Positions 24,001 through 29,803 of a stretch of DNA of 64,000 nucleotides are shown here, piece by piece. This stretch comes from Patiria miniata (lineage: Eukaryota > Echinodermata > Asteroidea > Valvatida > Asterinidae): NCBI RefSeq assembly GCF_015706575.1, contig NW_024037056.1, forward strand, positions 1,636,109 through 1,700,108, written 5' to 3'. Made by a program: the position numbers and the translations under genes. The notes under the pieces were generated by a model. The model saw nothing but the letters and a program-made list of their open reading frames with translations. It had not been told where the DNA came from and did not search any database. How positions within the stretch are numbered: position 1 is the stretch's first letter; each line of letters opens with the position of its first letter.

Positions 24001-25563
24001 GAATCAGGGATGTTGACGAGTCCATCACAAGTCCTTGCAAGTCCATCACAAGTCATCCAGTCCCAATTCAAATCACAAGTCATTCAAATGAGCTTTGACA
24101 AAGGCATTCCTTTGTTATTGTTCAACCATTGTTTCTTGTGACTGGACTTATGAACGACTCGACTACATCCCTGCAGTGAATAACCATTTTGAATCAGTGG
24201 AGAATTAATAATATTAAATAATAATAATAAATTTGTATTTATAAAGCGTTCGCATCCACCAGTCTTGGTGCTGAAGGCACTACATCATTATCACCCTGCT
24301 CACTGGGCCAATGACACGTTCCTAAGACAATCTCAGCTCCCTGGGGAGTATGCAGCTCTATGCTGCCATTTCGGCGCAAAGCAGCTAGAATCAACCACAA
24401 TAACCATCTCTGCCCTCACAGGTACCCATTAACTCCTGGGTGGAGAGAAGCAATGAGTGACAAAGTGCCTTGCTCAAGGGCACACACACCATAACCCCAG
24501 GCTGGACTCGAACCCACAACCTGCAGAATTACCCGCAGACCACGAATTCAATGCTCCAGACCACTAGGCCATGGCACTCCACAATTTTTTTGTCTCCGGT
24601 ACCAACTTTTTTGTTTGTTAATGTTTTCAGATTCAACTGACACGCATCGGGATAAACCCGCCCGTGGGCCAAGACCTGCAGTCCATCGTCATACCGATCG
24701 TCCACGACATGCAGGCCAACACGACGTCCTACATCGACCGGGCCAAGCCGCCCAACGTCCCGGCCAGCATAGCCACTGTCCGAAACATGCTGGAGAGGTC
24801 CAACAGCCTGTACCAGAATAAAGGTACGTCATTCGCATGCGTCTTTTCACAGGTGTGGGCTCCGTGCGCAAACAAGAGAGGGCGCTGTTTTTAAACCACT
24901 TCCGAAGCCCGGTGGATTGGACACACCGTGTGTACATAATGGTGTCGCGCTCATAAAGTGCGAAGTACGCACGACGTGTTTTATTCTGATTTTTCACGAA
25001 GCCACAGCGTCTTCGCGTGAGCGTCGTTGGCAAGCGTTTGAATGTCTCTCCCAGTGGTCTCCCCCAACTCTCCCCTTCTTACTGTTGAGGGGGTACTTGT
25101 GCACGGAGCCCGTAGCACAAGTTTGGAGTCCGTAGATGACATACAACTGGATATAAATCCAGCGACAAAAATGACGAAAGTAGCCTGAAAAAGTAGCCAT
25201 CGCGATGGTTGTTCCAAGCGTTCAGCCAACACCAACTGATTTGCTTAGTGTAGCCTAGCCGCGTGAGGTCGCTGATTGCGCTTCATACAGTATAGTGAGT
25301 GTATAGCACGCGGCTATTGTCTATTTTAGCAGCTGACTATCGATCATCGGACACTATCGTCAAAAGCCATGACCAAGGCTTAGTGTCACTAGGCTTGCGT
25401 TGTCTTTTTCATTCTTTCATTTGCAGGCTATTTTTAATTTACAGGGTGCAGCAGCATTTTTAATAAATTTTTCTTGCTTGATTTTGTTTTGTTTTTTACA
25501 GTGGAGTGCACCATTTTTCCTGTCGTGCGGGACCTAATGGCCAACCTGGTCATTCCTCTGTGA
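1..25563 (+). CDS. MED14: Mediator complex subunit 14 (MED14), 5' part off the window
   Basis: MED14 is the nuclear scaffold that joins Mediator head, middle and tail to RNA polymerase II. Exons: 1-30, 1207-1332, 2589-2667, 3654-3816, 4280-4499, 5246-5277, 5627-5755, 6704-6780, 7870-7984, 8707-8755, 9435-9560, 10082-10173, 11325-11474, 12594-12674, 14315-14438, 15407-15474, 16175-16438, 17742-17853, 18602-18727, 20347-20553, 21112-21335, 22073-22196, 22849-22910, 23280-23510, 24631-24823, 25502-25563. All junctions are AG/GT and all phases agree, giving 1087 codons plus a TGA stop. The product matches vertebrate MED14 as I remember it from about its residue 430 to the end: VPIVEPC, CKQSI, ISEETN, RRRSVNEDDNPPSPI (exon 16175-16438), the Ser/Pro-rich linker (17742-20553), ERFLGS, KSKMLFF and the terminal VRDLMANL. 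Exon 5246-5277 is a 32 bp microexon carrying a basic KKRK. The N-terminal third lies left of the window. Four exons have tandemly duplicated 3' ends, described separately. Confidence 0.96.
44..230. repeat. Foldback MITE 1 in MED14 intron
   Basis: Two arms of about 80 bp are near-perfect inverted repeats around a short loop near 130-150. Outer ends read gctcttttcac and its complement. The element starts only about 13-18 bp after the 5' splice site at 31, so the start of this intron could fold into a long hairpin in RNA. Confidence 0.85.
272..428. repeat. Foldback MITE 2 in MED14 intron
   Basis: A second, unrelated inverted repeat. Arms of about 58 bp begin aatgggagacttttgagac and close with the complement at 428. 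It lies about 40 bp after foldback 1. Confidence 0.85.
1300..2258 (+). repeat. Tandem copies of MED14 exon 1207-1332 end plus donor site
   Basis: The unit holds the last ~33 bp of the exon, the 5' splice site and ~60 bp of intron. Copy 1 is 1300-1393 (the functional one), copy 2 about 1394-1482, and copy 3 begins at 1483, is split by the MITE at 1503-2191, and resumes at 2192-2258. Each copy keeps cattgcacatgc followed by a GTAAGTTGACA donor-like string. The downstream copies have no acceptor of their own, so they are not separate exons, but they could act as decoy or alternative donors. Confidence 0.85.
1503..2191. mobile_element. Non-autonomous DNA transposon, ~690 bp
   Basis: Terminal inverted repeats of about 45 bp (outer end taaagcc, inner part gtttggagct) bound a non-coding interior in which motifs like ccacgaatatcc recur many times in both orientations. 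The insertion splits the third copy of the exon-end duplication, so it is younger than that duplication. The target duplication looks like TA or TTA. No transposase is present. Confidence 0.8.
2388..2478 (+). mobile_element. SINE-1 fragment (3' body)
   Basis: Matches the body of the SINE at 9634-9835: 'cttgcccctctccaccca', 'gggagtaacctgcgatgg' and 'catccca' occur in the same order. The tRNA-like head is missing. Confidence 0.75.
2804..3140 (+). repeat. Family C dispersed repeat, copy 1
   Basis: An inverted copy lies at 14562-14900. Shared strings include 'ctgcttaagtaacttgata', 'gactagtcacagtgcttg' and 'ctatttaaacagtcac' (complement here). No coding potential is seen; it is probably a non-autonomous DNA element. 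Confidence 0.75.
4627..5150. repeat. Degenerate tandem repeat, ~85-90 bp unit
   Basis: About six diverged copies of a unit containing 'gaggttgaacc', 'gaggtacccc', 'taaaacctca' and 'ctgcctgtt' fill most of the intron between MED14 exons 4280-4499 and 5246-5277. The start of the microexon intron side at 5246 is not part of the array. Confidence 0.8.
5888..6020 (+). mobile_element. SINE-4, tRNA-Leu-like head
   Basis: Contains an A-box-like ggtcgagtggt, an anticodon-arm-like ctgcactagtaagcag and a B-box-like gggttcaagtcc, followed by a T-rich tail. The acceptor-stem halves pair poorly, so this is a tRNA-derived SINE and not a tRNA gene. Related pieces lie at about 10243-10308, 31925-32020 and 48907-48960. 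Confidence 0.75.
6119..6641 (+). mobile_element. Family A element, copy 1
   Basis: About 525 bp with ends TTTAAAGGGAATATnC, non-coding, and a central palindrome at 6447-6478. It is flanked on both sides by an almost identical ~27 bp direct repeat (6094-6120 and 6640-6666), which is unusually long for a target duplication. Confidence 0.85.
6955..6985. repeat. ATTT microsatellite
   Basis: Short run of atttattt units. Homopolymer C tracts lie near 6849-6862 and 7374-7387 in the same intron. Confidence 0.9.
7500..7712. repeat. Foldback repeat in MED14 intron
   Basis: Inverted arms contain 'ggttaccggccaaaactcc' and its complement, flanked by cttaagcac / gtgcttaag. The right end carries three copies of an aaattttctgcttaagc unit. 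The rest of the 6781-7869 intron shows nothing recognisable. Confidence 0.8.
8165..8515 (+). repeat. Two-copy ~170 bp tandem repeat rich in AGGTCA
   Basis: Two copies share 'atactttacatatgaac', 'cctaagaagcctat' and 'ggtcaagggtcaaggtcaca'. The last string holds three AGGTCA-like half sites. Sequences of this type are, from memory, common in marine invertebrate genomes; a repeat origin is more likely than a nuclear-receptor element. Confidence 0.8.
8757..9243. mobile_element. ACCCG-rich non-autonomous element with internal tandem
   Basis: Short inverted ends (atgttgtgc / gcacaacat) enclose clusters of gacccgacccg plus two ~150 bp internal repeats sharing 'aaaccaagctggcttaat'. It begins immediately after the donor of MED14 exon 8707-8755. 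Both strands are open over about 600 bp, but that is an effect of composition, not a gene. Confidence 0.75.
9634..9835 (+). mobile_element. SINE-1, full-length-looking
   Basis: A-box-like tggcctagtgg and B-box-like ggtttgaatcc form a tRNA-like head. The body ends in 'gcgatggactggcatccca'. It is 74 bp after MED14 exon 9435-9560. A reverse copy is at 59145-59345 and a fragment at 2388-2478. Confidence 0.85.
10312..10674 (+). mobile_element. H1 Harbinger-like MITE, copy 1
   Basis: About 363 bp bounded by GGCC, with terminal inverted repeats reading ggccaaaaaa then gtctccggtttctggta, and a TAA target duplication on both sides. GC-rich subterminal parts (gcggcgacgc, gacgcacgcgc) and a non-coding centre. 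It inserted at the end of a SINE-4 fragment (10243-10308). The 3 bp TWA duplication fits PIF/Harbinger; the family assignment is inference. Confidence 0.85.
10948..11145. repeat. Foldback MITE in MED14 intron
   Basis: Two ~75 bp arms, outer end ggagttttaaacacag, inner parts 'tgtccacggatcacaaaaa' and 'tttcagcaaaa', are inverted around a short centre at about 11028-11066. Confidence 0.85.
11491..12028 (-). mobile_element. Family A element, copy 2
   Basis: Ends cttaaagggaatatac and cattccctgtaaag. The central palindrome at 11654-11685 has one mismatch. It starts 17 bp after MED14 exon 11325-11474. Confidence 0.85.
12139..12500 (+). mobile_element. Family A element, copy 3 (truncated)
   Basis: Left part of family A in opposite orientation to copy 2 (cttttgcggtaattttcag-like start) running into a decayed palindrome near 12470-12498. 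The right half is missing. Confidence 0.75.
12690..13040. repeat. Tandem repeat, ~113 bp x 3
   Basis: Three copies share 'ctttcagtaacacatgc', 'agccgtttcccatacac' and 'tgtgtattactgctagcc'. They begin about 16 bp into the intron after MED14 exon 12594-12674. The unit does not contain exon sequence. Confidence 0.85.
13102..13453 (+). mobile_element. H2 Harbinger-like MITE, copy 1
   Basis: Bounded by ggcc/gcc with TTA on both sides. Terminal inverted repeats read (a)n then gtcggtctctggtca. The interior holds several 'ccttggtgc' strings and 'agagggcgctgttg'. Copy 2 is inverted at 50972-51330. Confidence 0.85.
13457..14113 (+). mobile_element. Family B element, copy 1
   Basis: Ends ataaaggtagaatggaccatt and its complement near 14113. 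The interior, as in other copies, has a CpG-rich middle. It abuts the H2 element, sharing the TTA boundary. Length is about 100 bp more than other copies. Confidence 0.75.
14562..14900 (-). repeat. Family C dispersed repeat, copy 2
   Basis: Reverse complement of 2804-3140, with shared strings listed there. The rest of this intron to 15406 is AT-rich and otherwise featureless apart from the family D piece. Confidence 0.75.
15125..15330 (+). repeat. Family D repeat
   Basis: Contains 'gaggattttgcaagattga', 'tcctagccaaaagggccta' and 'agggttaa'. Related pieces are at 33400-33825, 36480-36605, 47094-47155 and 49258-49330. Followed at 15342-15370 by three copies of atgtaatacaat. Confidence 0.7.
15678..16022 (+). 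mobile_element. SINE-2, full-length-looking
   Basis: tRNA-like head (A-box-like tggcctcgtggtctgg, B-box-like gggttcgaatcc), body 'gggcaaggcactttgtcac' and 'gctttgcgccgaaatggca', and a LINE-type tail aaaagcgctatacaag followed by gattatt. The reverse copy is at 24232-24575. Confidence 0.85.
16331..16643 (+). repeat. Tandem copies of MED14 exon 16175-16438 end plus donor site
   Basis: Unit about 142 bp: the last ~108 bp of the exon, donor and ~34 bp of intron. Copy 1 16331-16474, copy 2 16475-16614, partial copy 3 16615-16643. Copies keep 'gggcggggctac', 'actgcaatcagcaccagta' and a tgtcac-(a/c)g-gtgaaa junction. Copies 2 and 3 are intronic. Confidence 0.9.
16800..17060 (+). repeat. Two-copy repeat with AGGTCA-type strings
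   Basis: Two diverged copies of a block with 'aacttg(a/g)atg', 'gtgaccttgggt'-like text and 'aggtcatnnaggggtcat'. Resembles the 8165-8515 repeat in style, not in sequence. Confidence 0.55.
17105..17552 (+). mobile_element. LINE 3' fragment (CR1/L2-like reverse transcriptase end)
   Basis: Frame 17163-17501 encodes RYLRSANSSLLVVP, GDRSFSHAGPMLWNKLP and FKCALKTHLFQAAF, the usual C-terminal end of the reverse transcriptase ORF in CR1/L2-type non-LTR elements. It ends in a gcgcattataaatgctc tail with (att)n. 5' truncated, as is normal for LINE copies; the frame then runs into non-coding sequence. Confidence 0.8.
18008..18330 (+). mobile_element. SINE-3
   Basis: tRNA-like head with ggtgcagtgcgtaaagcgc and B-box gggttcgattccc. 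The body includes 'gtgcctagggcacc'-like sequence shared with the copy at 32025-32290. Sits in the intron between MED14 exons 17742-17853 and 18602-18727. Confidence 0.8.
18901..19433 (-). mobile_element. Family A element, copy 4
   Basis: Ends cttaaagggaaaatac and cattccctttaag. Palindromic core at 19063-19094 with one mismatch. Confidence 0.85.
19577..19917 (+). mobile_element. Family E element, copy 1
   Basis: Inverted ends gggctccgtacacaagtacc / ggcgcacggagccc, with a CpG-rich interior. The reverse copy is at 24853-25117. Non-coding; open frames on both strands are compositional. Confidence 0.75.
19975..20235. repeat. GACT-rich minisatellite
   Basis: Irregular array of (gact)n with 'tgactgagtcactgactgac' strings, upstream of MED14 exon 20347-20553. 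Shorter patches of the same kind occur at 18765-18835, 5388-5416 and 53175-53270. Confidence 0.85.
20446..21050 (+). repeat. Tandem copies of MED14 exon 20347-20553 end plus donor site
   Basis: The exon's last ~108 bp plus donor are followed by five decayed copies. The string 'catcaatcgttacg' recurs near 20680, 20780, 20880 and 20980, an exact 100 bp period. Intronic copies lack ~27 bp present in the exon (from cggtctagg to gttcagc) and carry acacaag-gt(a/t)(a/c) where the exon has its donor. They therefore amplified from a shortened intermediate. The array fills the intron to within about 60 bp of the next acceptor. Confidence 0.9.
21266..21770 (+). repeat. Tandem copies of MED14 exon 21112-21335 end plus donor site
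   Basis: Unit about 165-169 bp: last ~70 bp of the exon, donor, and ~95 bp of intron that includes a SINE-5 body piece ('tgtcttgcccaagaacac'). Starts of copies near 21266, 21431 and 21600. Copies keep 'cttcctgggatc' and 'tgcaaatt(g/a)', with g-gtgag or gg-gttag at the junction. Confidence 0.9.
21690..21840 (-). mobile_element. SINE-5 (reverse orientation)
   Basis: On the minus strand a tRNA-like head with B-box gggttcgaaccc precedes 'gtgttcttgggcaagacac'. Only the last copy of the tandem array at 21266-21770 has the head; the earlier two carry only the body. Confidence 0.75.
22197..22848 (+). other. MED14 intron, no recognisable element
   Basis: AT-rich sequence; I see no repeat, RNA gene or coding signal in it. 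Confidence 0.6.
23085..23240 (+). repeat. Dispersed repeat with 'caagtc' strings
   Basis: Resembles 23990-24180: both share 'caagtccatcacaagtc'-like text, 'aggcattc' and 'actggacttatgaa'-like text. Its right end reaches within about 40 bp of the acceptor of exon 23280-23510. Confidence 0.6.
23990..24180 (+). repeat. Second copy of the 'caagtc' repeat
   Basis: Better preserved than 23085-23240, with 'gtccatcacaagtc' occurring twice. Confidence 0.6.
24232..24575 (-). mobile_element. SINE-2 (reverse orientation)
   Basis: Reverse copy of 15678-16022, with the LINE-type tail at its left end (aataataataaatttgtatt) and the tRNA-like head at the right (gactcgaacccac). Ends about 55 bp before MED14 exon 24631-24823. 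Confidence 0.85.
24853..25117 (-). mobile_element. Family E element, copy 2
   Basis: Inverted ends gggctccgtgcgcaaac and gtgcacggagccc; shorter than the copy at 19577-19917. Starts about 30 bp after the donor of MED14 exon 24631-24823. Confidence 0.75.
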
Positions 25564-25668
25564 TCAGGGATCTCTCACTGAGCCACGTGACCTGGCCTCT
25601 GGCCAAATACGGGAAAGTCAGCATCGCCATTGAAGTAGACAAAGATTATATAGCGCCGTGAACAGTTA

Positions 25669-26040
25669 GGCCAAAAAAAAAGTCTCCGGTTTCTGGTATG
25701 CGCGCGCGTCGCCGTAGCAATGCGCGTCAGCAAAATGAAAAAGTTTTTTTTTCAATGAAAGATGACGTCTCAAAACCGCCAAACTCACTGGTTTGACTGG
25801 AATCCTGCTGCTGCACAATTTTAACGTGTTTTTCGATTGGGTTATGGTCGAGAATAAGCTTTATGTGGCCTCTCTGGACTCCCATATATTTGCACTAAGT
25901 TTAGTCAGGCACCATTTGCAGTCATCAGCCGACATTTGAAGCAAAAAATCAGGTAAAAAAAAAAAAAAAAAAACGGCGTCGCCGCACCACTTTTTGGGCA
26001 AGCTCCATACCAGAAACCGGAGACTTTTTTTTTTTGGCCT
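25669..26040 (-). mobile_element. H1 Harbinger-like MITE, copy 2, in MED14 3' region
   Basis: Reverse copy of 10312-10674 with the same ends. It begins 105 bp after the MED14 stop codon, so if the 3'UTR runs to the poly(A) signal at 27532 it lies inside it. Confidence 0.85.
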
Positions 26041-26044
26041 TTAA

Positions 26045-26200
26045 GTAGGCAGGTCTTTCAAGCTGCGATGGGCGGCAAAAATTGTGAGAAAAACACGGAG
26101 CCAACATCCAGTGCTGGGTCGGCATGATTATGACAACCATGGGGCAAGTTGGATCAAGGACCAATGGTTAACTAGTGGTTAGTTTGTGATGTACCTAGCG
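26045..26200 (-). repeat. Dispersed repeat related to 62025-62165
   Basis: Shares, in reverse orientation, 'gtgttggctccgtgttttt', 'tctcacagtttttgcc' and 'ccatggttgtcataat' with 62025-62165. Confidence 0.65.
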
Positions 26201-26837
26201 CATGCGCACTGAAGTTGAAGTGCGAACGACTCTAGTCGAACTATTGTCATGTCAACGACCGTCAGAAAATGGCGGTCGCACAATTTTTTCAACGCTTGAC
26301 GTTTCTGTATATTTACACAAATAACAGCGATTGTGTAGTTTGGGACGCCTTACATAATTGCCATTATTATTGTAAAATGGTGTGAAAGTGACAGAATCAT
26401 AAACTAATGTGGAAAAACTTGGCAATGAAAATGAAATTTAGCACTCACAGTTTTTGTTTTTCCATCTTTTTTGTTGATAGTTGGTCCCCTCTGCACTATG
26501 CTATGAAAAATTGCTAATGATAACCAGCTATAAATCGTGACGCGACCAGCCACGCTAGGCTGGTCCTGAATAGTCGATTAGACTAGTCTAACCATCGTCG
26601 ACTAGCATGCATTCAATCAGAGTTAGTCGAACTATGGTTAACTATGGTCCTAGATCGAACTTGCCCATACATTATGCCATTTGATAGTTTACAATACACG
26701 ATGTGGTTGCTGAACAAAAGCTTGCCTACTGCAATGGTGGCCGAAGACGGGAAACTGGATGGTCACGTGGTACTTTGATTTATAATCGGCAATTTTCTAA
26801 ACGAGTAGATTTTAGTTTGCGACGTTCATGTGTATAC

Positions 26838-27354
26838 AGCGTGTCCCAAAAAACATTGTGAATAAAGAAGTCCATGATTTGCTCAAAAGGTGGTCATATG
26901 AGCTAATCAAATTTGATAGTATTTTAAAGCCTATGGTCTTGTTTATAATTGGTGAAAATATCAAGACAATCCATCAGTGCAAACCGGAGATATCGTTGAT
27001 TTTGTAAGGCTATATTATTTTCCTCTTGCACAATTAGAATCCTGTAGTTAAGCATGTTAAAGAAGAACGTCAAAATATACAACATTGACGCTCGAGTAAT
27101 TTGCAATTAGAGCAGTTACCACGTAAATACAAGCAAATACGAAGTCTGGAAATTACATTGTGCAGGTCGAAAAATACATAGCCTTACCAAATCAAGGATA
27201 TCTCTGGTTTCCATCGTTGGATTTTCTTGATTTTTTTCACCAATTATAAACAAGACTATAGGCTTGAAAATGCTATAAAATTTGATGAGCTAGTCTGACC
27301 AACTTTTGAGAAAATCAGCGATTTCTTCATGCACAATTGTTATTGGGACATGCT
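26838..27354. mobile_element. Mariner-like MITE
   Basis: TA-flanked inverted ends: TA then cagcgtgtcccaaaaaacat on the left, and the complement of cagcatgtcccaataacaat on the right. About 517 bp, AT-rich, no transposase. 'aaaatcaaggatatctctgg' and similar text is inverted within the arms. TA duplication and ends suggest Tc1/mariner; this is an inference. Confidence 0.75.
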
Positions 27355-27531
27355 GTACAATGAAGAACTGTATATAATCATAGTCAGATAAAATGGGTTA
27401 CATCGATAATCATGATTTGGTTAAATGCTACATTTTGAAATATTTGATGAAATATTGAAGCGAAATTGAGAATTTCTTGCAAAATTTGTCCAGTACCTAT
27501 GTATTGTTTTCGCTTGAAGTCATGTAGACAT

Positions 27532-27550
27532 AATAAATGAACTCTTTATT
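27532..27550. terminator. Back-to-back poly(A) hexamers between MED14 and the hinderin-like gene
   Basis: AATAAA on + at 27532-27537 and TTTATT (AATAAA on -) at 27545-27550. This is a plausible pair of convergent 3' end signals, 2.0 kb after the MED14 stop and 0.65 kb after the TGA at 28201. No nearer + strand hexamer was seen except the one inside the MITE at about 26861. Confidence 0.5.
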
Positions 27551-28200
27551 TGACCAGAAAAAAGGGAAAATATAGGCTTTGACTTTTAAATAAATACAAG
27601 TAATAACTTGTAATGGAATAAACTTGTTTAGTTTTAGGGGTTTCTTTTTTGGCAATCCCAATTTTTGTTATTTCGCTGGGGTCACATTTGAATCCCAATT
27701 GCTGGGAAACATCACAAGTTTCAGCAACATTTTTTTTAGCTATAAAAAAAGTCTCTGTATTGTTATATCTGGATGAAATAAAACGCGAAATATTGAAGAA
27801 AATAAAGTGTGTCTGTGTTTCGTTGGTGGTGTTAAAAATAATAACTTTCTGATAAATTTCAGAAGTACAAGATGTCAAATAATTTATTAGCTATTTATTC
27901 CTTGCATATGCAAAAATGTAAATAATGGTAGAAACTTGAAAGTAGTATGCACAGTTAAAAACTACAGACAAAAACATGCATAGTTCATTGAATTTATAAA
28001 AAATATCGATAACTTACCAAAAGATTGCAAGAAGTCCTTTGAAAAGGTAAGTTAGGGGTTTTTTTGGCGAAGGCCATAAGTTGCATATTCTGTACAAAGA
28101 ACCGTTCAGCAATTTTCTGGATTTGTTCTGGAAAAAAACCTTGCAAGCTGAAAACAACAAAGACGAATAAGATTAAGAATGCTTCTTTCGCAAGTGACCC

Positions 28201-29492
28201 TCACAAAAAGAAGACGTCTTCAAGAATTCGGGATTCCTGTAGCTCCGCGTCGGTGTCGGTGTACGCTACGTCGTCCTGAAACAAATCGGGCGTGGGGACG
28301 GAACCCGGTCGGATCACACTCGTGTTGTGGGTTGCGTCCGCCGGTCTGGCACGGGGTGCGCTGGGTGGGGGTGGGGACTCCATCTCGGCTATCAGATCAG
28401 AGAGGTGAGTTACGTTACTGTGGAGTAGAAGATTTGAACGTCATATATAACTACAATGATGTATCCCTTTAATGGTTAAAAATCCAAAGCTACAAAGGAA
28501 CTTGTTTTTAATGTTTTTTTGACAGAAAGAAGACAATCATGGCAAAAAAAGATAAAATTGTTTGAAATGTTTGTCTCATTTTTGTAGGTTGCCAGACATT
28601 AAAATTCCCAAGGAAATTATACATTTATATATTTTACATTTCCATATTTACTTATATAAAAAAAAAATGGGACTATAACGTTTTAAACATCAATGTACTC
28701 TACAATTTAAACATGTGGAAAATATCATTTAGCATGAACAGCTCACCGTTTCTTCTCCGAGGCTTCGCTGTGATATCGTGGACTCTGAGGAAGGGACACG
28801 GCTCGTCTGTCGGTAAGTCTAAAAAAAATGAATCAGCCATTCATGAATACCTGAGACAATTTATCCATTTCTATTGGTCAAGAACCTGTCACGATTTGCT
28901 TGTAAAATAAGTCATTTTCAGTAGCTACGCCACAACTTAAGTTCATACTCTGCGCGAAAGCGAACGCGAATTTGTGATGTCATGGCAAGTGTTTGCACTG
29001 CAAATTCATAAAATTTGAACATATTTCAACTCAGGCGAATTTCCCAGCGAATGTTTCATGACGTCAATTTCTCTTCGCAAGAAGTATGAACCGAGCTTTA
29101 CGCCACCCAACAAGTTGCGGTCTGTAAAAAAATGCGTCATAACTGAAATGTTGCGCAACGTAAAGTGTTGGGCCACTTACGCATTAAATTGTGGCGCAAG
29201 TGGCATTATGCAATTGCCTAAAATTTCACGAAATCCCTTGCAGTTCGTACAAGGTTTAGGATGCAAATTATCGTCTACCTTTGTTGATGCCGCGTCTTAG
29301 CCTGCTCCCTGCTTGTTTTCTGTTGAAGTGCAGGGGCCAGGGTGACGTGGACTCTACCGGGGGACAGACTGAGATTTCCTTGCCCGGGGGATCTCGCGGT
29401 TACTGTGCTTCGGTCCCGGTACAGGGGGGACGTCGACTGGTCAACGAGCGTCGGCGAGCTCGACGTAGACGGGGAATGTGATGACGTGGACC
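28201..29492 (-). CDS. Candidate C-terminal exons of the hinderin-like gene
   Basis: Three minus-strand blocks with good acceptors: 29492 down to about 29300 (acceptor ttactgcag), 28818-28747 (acceptor after an 8 T run, donor GTGAGC) and 28388-28201 (acceptor gatctgatag, ending TGA). The first continues exon 29860-31222 in phase if that exon uses the gtacaa donor at 29859-29854. Products are Ser/Thr/Pro-rich (PSTSSSPTLVDQSTSPLYRD) and end acidic (ESRILEDVFFL). Phases can be satisfied in more than one way: a start inside exon 10 after ccacccag is also possible. Plus-strand frames are open too and have donor-like strings, so the strand call is not certain. Confidence 0.5.
28905..29245. repeat. 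Dispersed 'gcgcaagt' repeat
   Basis: Shares 'gtcatnactgaaatgttgcg', 'ttgtg(g/c)gcaagtgg' and 'ttncacgaaat' with 54485-54765. Intronic in the hinderin-like model. Confidence 0.65.
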
Positions 29493-29803
29493 CTGCAGTA
29501 ATTCAAACAATCCCACGATGAATAAGGATGTCGCGTGTAAAAAAAAAAACGTGTACAATTTTTTTTTTTTTAATCTGTTTACAAATTTTCCAAAAGTTTT
29601 AACAAAAAAACGGCATTGTCAAAAAGTGACATTATGTTTACTGGATCTGCCCTCGAAGTTGCACTTGCATTTTCACATGGAATCAAGGATTTCTTTAAAC
29701 TTATTTAATTTGGAATTAATTTCAGAGTGTGGTCGATGGAAAATAAATACATAAAATTTGCCTGTGAGAAACTAAATTATCTTTGGGTCCACATGAGATG
29801 CTC

